A DNA stretch of 64,000 nucleotides from the NCBI GenBank assembly GCA_029891345.1, contig CM057009.1, forward strand, positions 286,450,966-286,514,965, written 5' to 3'. The notes beneath the pieces were generated by a model. The model saw only the letters and a list, made by a program, of their open reading frames with translations. It had not been told where the DNA came from and searched no databases. A program made the translations under genes and the position numbers. Every line of letters starts with the position of its first letter. Within the stretch, counting starts at the first letter, position 1. Below, piece after piece: positions 32,340-43,300 of this stretch. The stretch comes from Dryococelus australis. Its lineage: Eukaryota > Arthropoda > Insecta > Phasmatodea > Phasmatidae.

Positions 32340-34560
32340 AAACCAAAAACAAAATTTGCATACAAGTCACCTGGCTAGTCCTTTAAAACTTTGTTCATCT
32401 TAACTACGGATGCGAGATTTATTTCTTAAAACCAAGTCATAGACCATGATTCCTAGTACCCGGTCAGTATTCAAGTCTGTGTGGTAGGTAGGCCCTCATG
32501 CTCCCTTCATCTCTCTCCCACCCTTAAAATCTTATCGGTCGTGTTGTGGTTAACCCGGTTAGCAAATGCTGTCGTAGTTCTTGGTAATAACTTTTTTTTA
32601 GAAATAATATAATTATAAGCACATATTCGTAAAAGCAAATGAGGTTATGTATGCTATCATTTCTTAAATCCTCTCCCTAACAGCACACAGATTTTCTATA
32701 ATTTACCCAACGCTTTATATCAAATCTGTTTCGTTACTCCTCCTTACACTTGTCTATTCCACTTCACTTCAGCCATTTAAAATTTTCCCTTTAATCATTT
32801 TGTTTTTGCTTCTCTTAATTTTACTATCAACCCTCTCCACAAGTAATCACCAGGCTCCATTCAAGGTCAGTTTTGCCTTATGACCGTTAACTTTGTTGAA
32901 TTATTGTTATATTAATTTTGTATGGTTCATTATTATAAAATCAATTTATGTAATTTTTTAAAATACAAAACAATAAAATTGCTGCGGTAATGGCGATGGC
33001 CATGTGAAATAGGTTAAATTTGGTTTTAGGAAACACGTTATTAAACTGCAACCCCATCAAATTAATTTATATTAAAGTGCAAATATGAAATATTAAAAAA
33101 ATTACTGTTTGGCAATCAGATATCACATTTAATGTGCAGTGAAATTCAAAAGACAGTTAAATGTTACCCGGAAAATTATTTTTGTATAAACTGTTTATCT
33201 ATTTAATCGCACTGCACAACGCTGAATATATTACACAAAATAAACTTACAATCTGAATACCAGAATAATTAAATCAATCAATATAGTTGAATGTATGATG
33301 CATTATAAACCATAATTTTGTGGCTGAAGGGCCCAACTGCAAGAAATAAATCATTTTTGCTCAATTTACTCTGAGTGGAGTGATAAGTAACATTGGCACA
33401 GCACTTTGAAAACATTCACCGCTAATGTTCACTTGAAAATAACTACCAGAATATTATGTACATAGTCATATTGGTAACTGTAAAAAAAGTGACAAAAGCA
33501 TGCCTGCAAAATATTGCAAAAACACGACTTCAGGTGTTATTTATCTTCTACGCGTTTATTAGCATAATAATGAGACCATTCTCAACAAGTATTACATTTA
33601 AATAGGGCTGCATAAGAAGAATTATTCTGTGATTTTCTCCTTACCAGCAGGTTTTAAAAATGTAACCATAAGCTATGAATATGTAGTTGTTTTGGACCCC
33701 ACGATCCTATGTATATGGTATCTTCATGAGCAATGTTTTTTCCAAGCTGTGAAATAATTTCTAATTGCAAAATTTGTATGCCTTTACGTATCTGATTGGA
33801 CCACTGTTTACTGAGCAAGCCTGCCTAGCAGGAACTTTACTATTCATGGCATGTAGCTGATAACTTTAAAGCCTAGCTCAACATAGGCTCTCCTACCGAC
33901 AGCTAGTATTGTACTACTGTGATCGCCCTGTCCATATCATTCAAGTGGAAATTTCCAAAACTAGCTAGTTATGAGCCTACGAAAATTCGGTTTCGAAATA
34001 GTATTTTTGCCGAATACCTTGTACGACGCCTACAAAGTCCGCGGCAAACAAGGGACTTATGCTTCTTAAGTTGCGCAGAGACACATGCGTAATGCTGGCC
34101 TTCTTGGGTCTATGTGAATTGTTCGGTTTGAGGAAGTGATACGTAGTAGATCCATTAGTAAATGCTCAATAGCGCACCAAATGGACGTGTTCTATTCAAC
34201 CGTGTTCACGTACTGTGAGTAAATAGCCGCCATGCTTACCGCTAGCAGAAAGTACAAGGCAATAAAACGAAAATACATTTTAAAAACCCAATTTTCTTAG
34301 GCTCACATAACCTTCGATATTCTGTTAAGGTATATGGTTTCCTGTATATTTAGACTACATTTTTTATAGGGAATCACCTCCCTCAGCTTGGGCGTTTAAT
34401 TTCCGAACACTTTTTATATAGGATGCATAATTTATGGTGGACCAAACAGTGTAGGGTTATAAAGGACACCAATACGCATAAATTAATCCCATATATGTGT
34501 AATGTAAAATATGATAGCTTTGATGCCATGTAAATTAACGTGATATCGAAGTATATTACT
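32340..34560. other. No recognisable gene
   Basis: Over 2 kb of AT-rich sequence with stops in all frames. Some T/C-rich words near 32690-32840. Could be an intron or intergenic DNA. Confidence 0.5.
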
Positions 34561-34564
34561 TCCA

Positions 34565-34850
34565 GTTAGTATATATTGGGACAATAACGATCAACTGAGA
34601 TAAATTACTCCCAATCGGAGTAAATTATAACTCAATTACCATAAACAGGGTACACTATGCCCAATTAAAAAAATATGGGGTACATTACTACCAAATAGAG
34701 TAAAATAAACCCTTTAAGCCCAAATTAAATTACGAGCAATTGATATAAGTAGGGGTAAATAACATCCAAACCGAGTAAAGTGTGCCCAATGAGGGTAAAC
34801 TGGTGTAAATTACACACAATCGGAGAAAGTTACTACAAAATTTTGCACCA
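34565..34850. repeat. Degenerate minisatellite, unit about 22-26 bp
   Basis: Repeated phrase GAGTAAATTACTCCCAATCG and variants (GGGTACATTACTACCAAATA, GGGTAAATAACATCCAAACC and similar), about eleven units in strongly diverged tandem. Confidence 0.8.
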
Positions 34851-34897
34851 ATTCCCCTTATTTTTTAATTAAATTATACATTTATCAATTTATTTTC

Positions 34898-35475
34898 GTG
34901 TCACTTATATCTGTAGCCAAAAAAGTCACTTTACATTCACTAAGAAGGCTTAAAAATTTTCTGCCCACGAAATTGATGAAAACATTAACAAAATCATTAA
35001 TAATTTCACGCCTTGATTATGCTGATTTAGTCTTCAGTGACCTGCAAGAAGATCTAGCTGAGAGACTTCAGCGAATACAAAACAACTGTGTAAGACTTAT
35101 ATTTAATCTTAAAAAGAAAGAACTTATCACCAAATACAGAGATCCTCTCTCATGACTTGATTTTAAAAAAATCGATGATCATTGCAGAAGATCTGCTTGT
35201 TAATGGTACTGTTTTTAACAGGATGTCCTCGATACCGTTCGTCTAGTTTCTTACCGCCCAATGCACCAAACAATCGTTATTTCGATCAACAAAAGATTCT
35301 TGTACAAAAACACAGCTCATTTTTAGCTTCATTTTTCATTGTCACCGTAGCCAAACTTAGACTTGCTTACCTCACGAAGCAAGAGATACAATTTAATTCA
35401 CTAAATTCTAAAAATGATGCTGTAAAATCATGGCCATGCTATAAATATTTAAATGACATTAGAATGTGGGTTTGA
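34898..35475 (+). pseudogene. Non-LTR retrotransposon (LINE), 3' end of the reverse-transcriptase ORF
   Basis: The first frame has LHSLRRLKNFLP..LMKTLTKSLIISRLDYADLVFSDLQEDL and RLQRIQNNCVRLIFNL: the thumb/C-terminal segment typical of Jockey/CR1-like LINEs (S.LDY.D..Y....L..LQ..QN.C.R.I). After stop and shift, GCPRYRSSSFLPPNAPNNRY and VAKLRLAY follow, as in the last 100 residues of the same ORF. The upstream polymerase core is absent, so this is a 5'-truncated copy, as is usual for LINEs. A 3' UTR of about 700 bp follows. Confidence 0.75.
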
Positions 35476-36180
35476 TATAAACATTATCTGTTGAGGTAAA
35501 TATTCTATAATACCTGTAACTTATTTATTTTCTGCTTAATGGGACTGTGGTGATGTTTCTGATGCTTATATTACTGTTTAATTAATTAAATATACTGTTA
35601 ATGTATGTAGATGTGTGAATGAGTGTAGGCGAGTACACGTTGCATTAATACTATATTTTATGTATATCTTTAGGTAACTGATAATTTTAGATGTCTTATG
35701 TTATAATTTTTAATATCTTATATTAATAAATTCTTTTGTCTTTTTCCCACGTTTAAATAGTTATTTGTGGTAATTTTATTCTCTTCAGTTTTCTTTTAAA
35801 AAATTCCAGTTTTAGAATTTTTGATAGTCGAGGTTATCTCGTAGTTTATTTTTAAATAGTACGATTATATATATATGTGTGTGTGTCATGTGTGTATGTG
35901 GTTTTTGTGTATGTGTGCATGTGTAGAGAGAAATCATGTATGTTCAATATTCAGGTTATTTTTATTTTATGTATGTTGCTTTTATATATTTCATATAAAC
36001 TTTTCTTCAAGTTTAGAGTAGGCATTAAATTGTGTGTCATTGTTTTATTGATTGTTCTTTTAAAACAATAAGTGTTATATTTTATAATACATAGTGGTTA
36101 AGTGTAAGAGAAAATGTTAATACCTTTACTTAACCACAAAAAATAAAGACATATTATTAGTATAATTATTCTTATTACAT
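35476..36180 (+). other. Probable 3' UTR of the LINE, with a TG tract
   Basis: AT-rich, no ORF with a motif. A TG-rich microsatellite lies at about 35870-35925 and an AATAAA near 36142. Confidence 0.4.
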
Positions 36181-36239
36181 AGTACAATCAAGCTCGTGTA
36201 GCACGACCCGCTGTGTTGAGTCCTGGAGGGTCACAGCTT

Positions 36240-38525
36240 TCCCCTTCTGGACTGTGCCGGCCGGGTGGCCCCTCGGATCGTCTGATCTAATGGTCTGGGG
36301 TGACATTTGCATTCCTCCAGCGGCGCACTCGCCCCTGCAGGCAGTGTCTGCCTACTGTTGGCCACTGGGCAAGCATAAGGCGAACTCCATGTGGCAGGTG
36401 CTAGCAACTGGTGTGTGGTGGTATGTCACCTCAGCACCCCCTGCTAGTGATGTGCTCACATCACGTGAAACCACACTGGAGGCAGTCTGAGAAGTGGACA
36501 TGTCAACCAGTGTGTGTCGCCGGAAGTGATAGGCAGGGGGGCGAGACCATGGAGTCTGGGAGTTGAGGAGATGCTGGTGCTGCTGCCAGGTTAGACCCAG
36601 ATGGGTCACTCAGCAGGTTGTCTGCCATGGTGTACATAGGTTTGAGGCGATCAATGGTGATGGTGATGCACCAACCGTGTATCTACAAGATTGCCATCTT
36701 CGATGTGCGATGGAGAACTGGGAAGGGGCCCTTGTTTGGTGGCTGGAGATACCTATAAGAACTCTCGCAGCAGACAAAGACCTCAGTCTGAAGGTCCTTG
36801 GAAACGAACGGGCGCAGTTCACCATGGTATGAGCCGCTGACCAGCCATAGGTCCTGAAAGTGCAGCTGGATGTCCATGGCGAGTCCTGGTGGGCACCGAG
36901 AAACTCCCCAGGCAGGTAAAGTGGCTGTCCATAAAACACATCAGCTGCGGATGAATGGAGGTCATCCCGCCAGGCAGCCCTGACGCCTAAGATAATTGTG
37001 GACAGGATGTCCACCAAATGTTCAGTAGAATCGTAGCGAATGGCCACATTGAGCAAGTGGTGCAACCTCTCCACCATACTATTGGTAGCTGGATGATAGG
37101 CTGTGATCTGAAGGTGGGATGTTCCTGTTATGTTGGCCAGGTCCTTGAACAGACTACTCGAACTGGTGGTTCTGATCAGTGGTGACATGTGACAGGGTGC
37201 TGAAACATGCCATCAACATAGTATAGAACGTTCTCGTCATTGTGACTGCCTCAACATTATCTACAGGCACTGCCTCCGGCCAGCAGGGGAAACGGTCAAT
37301 CATGGCAAGGCAGTAGCGGAAACCTTGGGAAGGTGGCCAGGGTTCGGACAGGTTGATGTGCAAATGATCGAACCGACCTGATGGTGGCAGGAATGACCCA
37401 ACCGGCCATGAGACATGCCAGGAAATTCTTGCTGGTTGACAAAGAAGAGAGGCACATGCACAATTTCGGCAGTCCATTTTGATCGATGGCCATACAAACC
37501 ATTGTGTGGCCAGTTTACTGATGCATTGATGCCAGGATGGGCGAACTGGTGAACTATGTCGAATGGGGTGCAATAGAATGCAGAAGTGATTAATAGCCGT
37601 ATTGTTGGTGTGTAAATGCCGCAGTACACATCAAGTTATGACTCTAGTAACTGGAATTTTGTCAGCTGCAGACCGATGTCCGGTCACAGGAACTGTTACA
37701 ATTCTTCATCGGCCACCTGCGACTTTCCAAGAGCTTGGTAATCTTGTGTGGAAGTGATGGCTTCTGCCTATGACAGGGTGTCGCCAACAATGTTGGCAGA
37801 CTCAAGGATGTGCCAGAAGTCTGTGGTGAACTGGCTGATGAAGTCTGGGTGTCTGGAATTGCGGGGGAGCACTTGTCGGTGTACTGGGTGAAAGTGAAAC
37901 CCAGCGGATTTTGATCTGTGAAGACTGAGTAATTGCGGCCCTCGACCATGTGGCGAAAGTGGTGGAGCTCTACGTAAATGGCGAGGAATTCTACTCATAG
38001 GTGCCATACTTCCATTGGGCCTGGTTGAGCATCTTTTAGAAAAATCCTCATAGTTGCCAGGCCTGTGAACCCGCTGCTGTAGTTCTGCCCCGACTGCAAA
38101 ATCAGATGCATCAGTCATGATGGCCAGTGGGGCCTCTGAGACAGAATGGGCCAGTAGGACAGTTGAAGCGAGACTAATCTTGCAGTCTGCAAAAAACCTT
38201 GTCACTCTCCAGCATTCACATAAGTGAGGCTGACCCTTTATGTCGCCCTTCAGAAGCTCATGCAGAGGAGCCTAGAATTCTGTGGCCTTGGGTTTGACAT
38301 ACTGGTAAAAATCCAGCATATCGGTGAATTGGCATAACTGTTTCACCAATGAGGTTTTGAGGAAGTTGAGTATGGTGTTTACTTTCTCCGGTAGCAGTTG
38401 GGATGTGTCAACTGAATTGCTGTGACCAATAAAGGTAACTTGTGGCTCACAATAGATGCAATTGGCTGGATTGTTGAGGAGTCTGCAGGACACCAAGCAT
38501 AATACATCAGAGCCTGCCACAGCCA
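36240..38525 (-). pseudogene. Gypsy pol remnant: RT end, RNase H, integrase
   Basis: Minus strand, 5' to 3': end of reverse transcriptase (RLLNNPANCIYCEPQVTFIGH, about 38440-38500); RNase H (IMTDASDFAVGAELQQR, about 38072-38125); integrase with its zinc-binding region (about 37440-37640), catalytic core (FDHLHINLSEPWPPSQGF near 37345-37375; HVTTDQNHQFE near 37155-37190; YHPATNSMVERLHH near 37060-37105) and C-terminal tail (about 36700-36880). The first catalytic Asp, expected in HIDL, is Asn (codon complement at 37352-37354); the second Asp and the Glu remain. Several frameshifts. The 5' side is cut by the fold-back element at about 38530, so most of RT, the protease and gag are missing. GC is high compared with the rest of the window. 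Confidence 0.85.
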
Positions 38526-38984
38526 TATAGATGCAGACTACCTCAATCTTGACCCCATAACCTTGAATGGCCTTGAAAACATAAAACTCGAGAAAAAAAC
38601 ACATAACAGACAACAAGCATATGACATTACAGATACTACCACCATATTCGAATCAGACTACCCTATCTTTGTCCCCATGACCCCAAATAAACTTGAAAGC
38701 GAAAAACTCCCGAAAAAACACACGCAATGGGGTAGAAGTTAGCTGAGACGATCCAACTTTCATGTCAGCGGCTATCAAATTAAACCTCTCAGTTTACCTC
38801 CTTACTGCTTATAGTATACGAGTGTGCAAGCCCTATGGCGTCAAATTGGCTTTGAACCAATCGTACTGCACCATTAATACATTGTGCAGGCACCTATCAG
38901 CCAATCACAGGGCTGCCAGGTGAGTGCAGGTGACCAATCACATGCAGGCATTGAAACATTGCACGCGGAAGTCAGCCTCTGATT

Positions 38985-39345
38985 GTGCTAATTACAGTGC
39001 TGTGGTGCTAACTGCAGTGCTGTGGTGCTAATTTTGGTGCTGATTACAAAGATGCGGTGCTAATTGAATTGCTGATGGTGGTGCTGCAGTGATAATTGTG
39101 CTGTAGTGTTAATTGTGGTGTTGCGGTGCTCATTGCGGGGTTGCAGTGCTAATTGCAGTGATGATTGCGTTACTAATTGCAGTATTGATTGTGGTGCTGA
39201 TTGCAATACTAATTGTGGTGCTGACTGCAGTGCTAATTGTGGTGCTGATTGATTTGTGATTGTGATTGGGGTGCTAATCGCAGTGCTGATTGAGATTGTG
39301 GTGCTAAGTGAAGTGCTGATTGTGATTGTGTTACTAAGTACGATG
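38985..39345. repeat. GTGCTAATTGCAGTGCTGATTG repeats in the left arm
   Basis: About two dozen degenerate units of 10-12 bp built on GTGCTRATTG. The opposite-strand ORF 39060-39431 (Ser/Thr/Ile/Gln-rich) is an artefact of this repeat. Confidence 0.9.
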
Positions 39346-39689
39346 ATAATGTGTGGTGTGTGTGTGGGTTGCCAATGAAAAAAAAAATATTTCATGCATT
39401 TTAAAATTAAATTATGTAGTCCTATCTCCAAAAGCTAAAGTTCGAACATTCTATTTAATAATCTCGCTTTAAAAAGTATATGTTCAGGTCCCTTGGTGTA
39501 TTCCATCGCTTCCTCTGTAAACTGTATTTACACTTTGCAATAAAAGTTCCCAGAGCTATGGCAGTCTCCCACCACGCTTCGCCATTGGTCGATGCATAAC
39601 ATGTACTTTGTACTTAACAATGCTGCAAAAAGACAGGCCACCACCATGCTTCGCAATTGGTGGCTGTCACGTGAAAATGACTCTTCGTA

Positions 39690-39900
39690 CAGACCGCTCT
39701 TTCATGCCGATATGCATGTTTGATCATAGGTAAAATCTCGATCGCAGAATCGGTACTTGCGGCAACCAGTTAGCGATGATGCAGGTTCATGGCTCAATGA
39801 TCGTCCATGTCAAAAGCCATCCCATCATATTCTCAATCCATTTTCGTGGTATGTGAGCATTCTGAGAAAACCCAAATACTCATTCGCCCTGGAAGAAAAC
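39690..39900 (-). pseudogene. C2HC zinc-finger gene remnant, left arm
   Basis: The minus strand holds CGATTCTGCGATCGAGATTT, coding the start of the finger (RFCDRDFTY) seen at 52.3 kb, with flanking sequence also alike, but frameshifted and with stops. It is the inverted partner of the copy at about 41010-41230. Confidence 0.6.
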
Positions 39901-39929
39901 ACGCAGGTATTTACATAACAATATGTTAT

Positions 39930-40945
39930 TTAAAAATGCTTTTATGCATAAGTATATATCCAAATATAGAAATTTAAATTAAATTTATATTTACATATTT
40001 ATATACATATATGTAATTATGTATAAATTCAATTGGTAATAATTTTATAATTTACATGTACGTAACTGTATGTATAAATGAAATTGAAAATAATTTAAAT
40101 TTACGTACTTATATGCATATATATTAAATTGAAAATATGTTTATACTTATATACCTATACTTATAGATAGTTATTTAAATATAGCTATATTAATCATGTA
40201 TATATTAAATTGAACATATTTTCATATTTTATACTTATATGTACATAACTATATATAAATTGAATAGTGTATAATTTTATATTTACATATACTTATGCAT
40301 ATTCACAGTTATTTACACTTACATATACAGAAATATGTATCACGTAATTTGAAAATAATTATGTATATACTTATATACATAGTTATTTACATATACCAAC
40401 ATAAATATGTATATAATAATTTGCAGATAATTTTTTGTATACATACTTATATACCTACACCTATAAATATAAATTAAATAGAATATAATTGTGTATTTAG
40501 ATACTTATATACCTATACATATAAATGGTTATTTCCATATACCTGTACATAAATATGTATAACATTAATGGAAAAAATGTCATGTATAGGCCTTACATAC
40601 TTATATACCTATACATATAAATTGAAATGAAAATTATTTTATATTTACATAGTTATATGTAGATAACTCTATATACGTATAAATTAAGTTAAAATTACTA
40701 TATAATAACATGCCTATATGTCCATAACTACATATATAGATTAATTGAAAATAATTTTATATTTTATACCTATATGTACATAACTATGTTTATATAAATT
40801 GAATTAAAAATAATTTTACATTTTCATACTTATATGTACATAACTATATAGGCTACATAAATTGTATTGAAAATAAATTTATATTTGCATACTTATAAAC
40901 CTGTACATAGTTATATAACTATACGTAATTATGTATAGTACTATC
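39930..40945. repeat. AT-rich degenerate tandem repeat forming the fold-back loop
   Basis: Repeated phrase AAATTGAATTGAAAATAATTTTATATTTACATACTTATATGTACATA with a period of roughly 60-85 bp over 1 kb. Confidence 0.85.
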
Positions 40946-41009
40946 TTATATATAATATGACCTGCGTGTTTTCTTCCGGGCTGAACGATTATTTGGGTTT
41001 TCTCAAAGT

Positions 41010-41230
41010 GCTCCCATACCGCAAAGATGAATTGCGAATTGAAGGGCTGCCTTTGACCTTGACAACAATGGAGCTGTAGACCTGCATCATCACTAACTAG
41101 TTGCCGCCAGTGTCGATTCTGCGATCGAGTTTTCACCTATGTTCAAAAATGCTTATCGGCATGAGAGGGCAGTCCGTACGAAGAGTCATTTTCAAGCAAC
41201 GACGACCCTTTGGTAAGCATGGTGGTTTCC
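41010..41230 (+). pseudogene. C2HC zinc-finger gene remnant, right arm
   Basis: The plus strand reads CRFCDRVFTYVQK and then shifts by one base before the finger His. The upstream phrase TGCCTTTGACCTTGACAAC..GAGC aligns with 52267-52297. Same family as 8101-8550 and 52206-52463. Confidence 0.6.
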
Positions 41231-41924
41231 TGTAGTGGTGCAGCATTGTTCAATACAAAGTTCATGTTGCGCAGCGACCAAAGGCGAAGAGTGGTGTGAG
41301 CCTGCTGCAGCTCTGGGCACTTTTATTGCAAAATGTAAATACAGTTTACCTAGAAAGCGATTAAATACACCAGGGTATCTCGATATATACTTTTTAAGAA
41401 TGAGATTATGAAATAAAATGTTCGCATTTCAGCTTTTGATTATAGGACTATATAATTTTATTTTAAAATACATGGAATTTTTTTTCACTGTGACCCACAC
41501 ACAAATCGCACTTACCACCTCACTTAGCACCACAGTCACAATCAGCACTGCAATAGCACCACAGTGCCAAAATCAGCATCATAATTAGCACCGACGTTAG
41601 CACCGCAGTTAACACCGCAGTTGGCCCCGCAGCACCGCAGTTAGCACCATCAGAGACTGACTTCCCCATGCGATGTTTCAATGCGTGCATATGATTGGTC
41701 AACTGCAATCACCTAGCAGCCCTGTGATTAGCTGGTCGGTTCCTGCACAATGTATTAATGGTGCAGTACGATTGGTTCAAAGTCAATATGACGCCATAGG
41801 ACTCGCAAACTCGTATATTATAAGCAGCATGGAGGTAAGCTGAGATATTTAGTTTGACAGCCGATGACGTGAAAGTTGGATCGTCTCAGTTAGCTTCTAC
41901 CTCTTCGCATACATTTTTTCTCTA

Positions 41925-42400
41925 GTTTTTTGCTTTCAAGTTCATTCAAGGTCATGGGGTCAAGGCTAAGGTAGTCTGCATCCAATATGGCAGTAGTAGT
42001 CTTTACTATCACATGATTGCTGGAATTTAGTTTTATGTATTTTTTTCTCGAGGTTTTGGTTTTCCATGCCATTCAATGTCATGGGGTCAAGGTTGTAGTA
42101 GTCTGCATCTAATATGGTGGTGGTAGACTCTAATGTATTATGCTTGCTGACATTTATGTATTTTTCTCGAGTTATGATTTTCAAGGACATTCAAGGTCGT
42201 GAGGACAAGGTCAATGTAGTCTGCATCTAACATGGCGGTAGTAGTCTGTAATGTATTATACCTGCTGACTTTTATGCATTTTTTTCGAGCTTTAATTTCA
42301 AGGTATATCCAGGTCATGGGGCCAAGGTAATGGTAGTTGGCTTTCAGTATAGTGGGTGGGTGTTGTCTACCAAGATGGTGGTTGCGTCCCAAGATGGTGG
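41925..42400. repeat. Five end subrepeats of about 100 bp, right arm
   Basis: Units contain CAAGGTCATGGGGTCAAGG, GTAGTCTGCATCTAATATGG, GTATTATGCTTGCTGAC and TTTTCTCGAG. Short ORFs on the minus strand (41890-42392) are translations of the units. Confidence 0.9.
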
Positions 42401-42460
42401 CCGCTTACCAAGATAGTCATCACCTACCAAGATGGCAGTTGCCTACCAAGATGGTGACCT
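42362..42460. repeat. CCAAGATGGTGG minisatellite
   Basis: Five to six units of about 20 bp, TACCAAGATGGTGRYYGCC, directly after the right arm. A further ACCAAGATGG..ACCAACCAAGATAG pair occurs near 42805-42830. Confidence 0.85.
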
Positions 42461-43300
42461 CTAGTAATCTAAAAACAAATAACGAATTAAAAATAAAGAT
42501 GGCTGATTGAGTATAGGTGAGGGGAGTGGATGAGAGTAAGTGAGTCGTCTGCTAGAGTCGAACGAGAAGAGTAATTAGGGGTGCTGGAGAGCCTTCGGAA
42601 ATGTAAGTTTCTCAAAGAATTCTTATAAGTTTTAAAATAATTCTATGTTTGTATTTTAAAAAATTTAATAATTAATTGTTAATAATAAAAATTTTGTATG
42701 CGTAGCCTTTCATTAATTTTTTATTTTAGCATTTTCAAGGTCGCAGGTCAATTTCAAGGTCGTTGGTCAAGGTCAAAAGTCATCTGTTACAATATTGATG
42801 CAAGATGGCTACCAACCAAGATAGTCGATGGTTAAGTCAGACTCTGATCCTGGATCATTCGTATCGAATTGTCATACCCTATGGCTATAAAACCAACATG
42901 ACCGCCACTGCTCTGTTGGTCCTAAGGAAGCCCCCAAATTTCTTAAATTGGGCGAAAATTGGATTTCAAGGTCTTGTATCTGCACGAAGGTGACTTCAGC
43001 CACTTTTTTTTTAGGGAGAAAAGGTTTTTTTTTCTGTGGATTATTTAAATAATTTTCAAATAATTTTTAATAATATCTTCATTCGGAATTTTTTTTAGAA
43101 TTTCTTAGAATTTTTGTAATTAATTTTTTTTTGTGTTTTAGGGGTTTTGGGATCATAGGTACTCGAGGTCAAAGTCAAGGTCAAAGGTCATGTAGTAAGG
43201 GGTCAAAGGCCATATGGGTCAGGGGTAAAAGGTCAATGACATTCAAGATTGCGGTCGGGTGACGGAACAACATGGCGGCTCCTCGGCTCCGGCTCCAATG
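42461..43300. other. Noncoding, with clusters of AGGTCA words
   Basis: No gene. Dense AGGTCA/AAGGTCAA repeats at 42733-42785 and 43165-43235. A T-rich stretch near 43005-43140. Confidence 0.6.

Larger units (their letters stand above)
38539..42400. mobile_element. Giant fold-back (inverted-repeat) element
   Basis: Left arm about 38539-39930 and right arm about 40945-42400 are inverted copies of each other, seen by matching landmarks: CTTGACCCCATAACCTTGA subrepeats at the outer ends, GACGATCCAACTTTCATG (38748) with its inverse near 41868, the long GTGCTAATTGCAGTG repeat (38990-39340; inverse 41520-41650), the phrase GTAAATACAGTTTAC-type near 39520 and 41350, and a C2HC gene remnant in each arm. 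The loop (39930-40945) is an AT-rich degenerate repeat. Total about 3.9 kb. It interrupts Gypsy pol on the left. No transposase seen, so probably nonautonomous. Right arm has about five end subrepeats, left only two. Confidence 0.85.

Noticed and set aside
39060-39431. 123-codon Ser/Thr/Gln/Leu-rich ORF, minus strand
   Set aside because: Translation of the GTGCTAATTG repeat in the fold-back arm.
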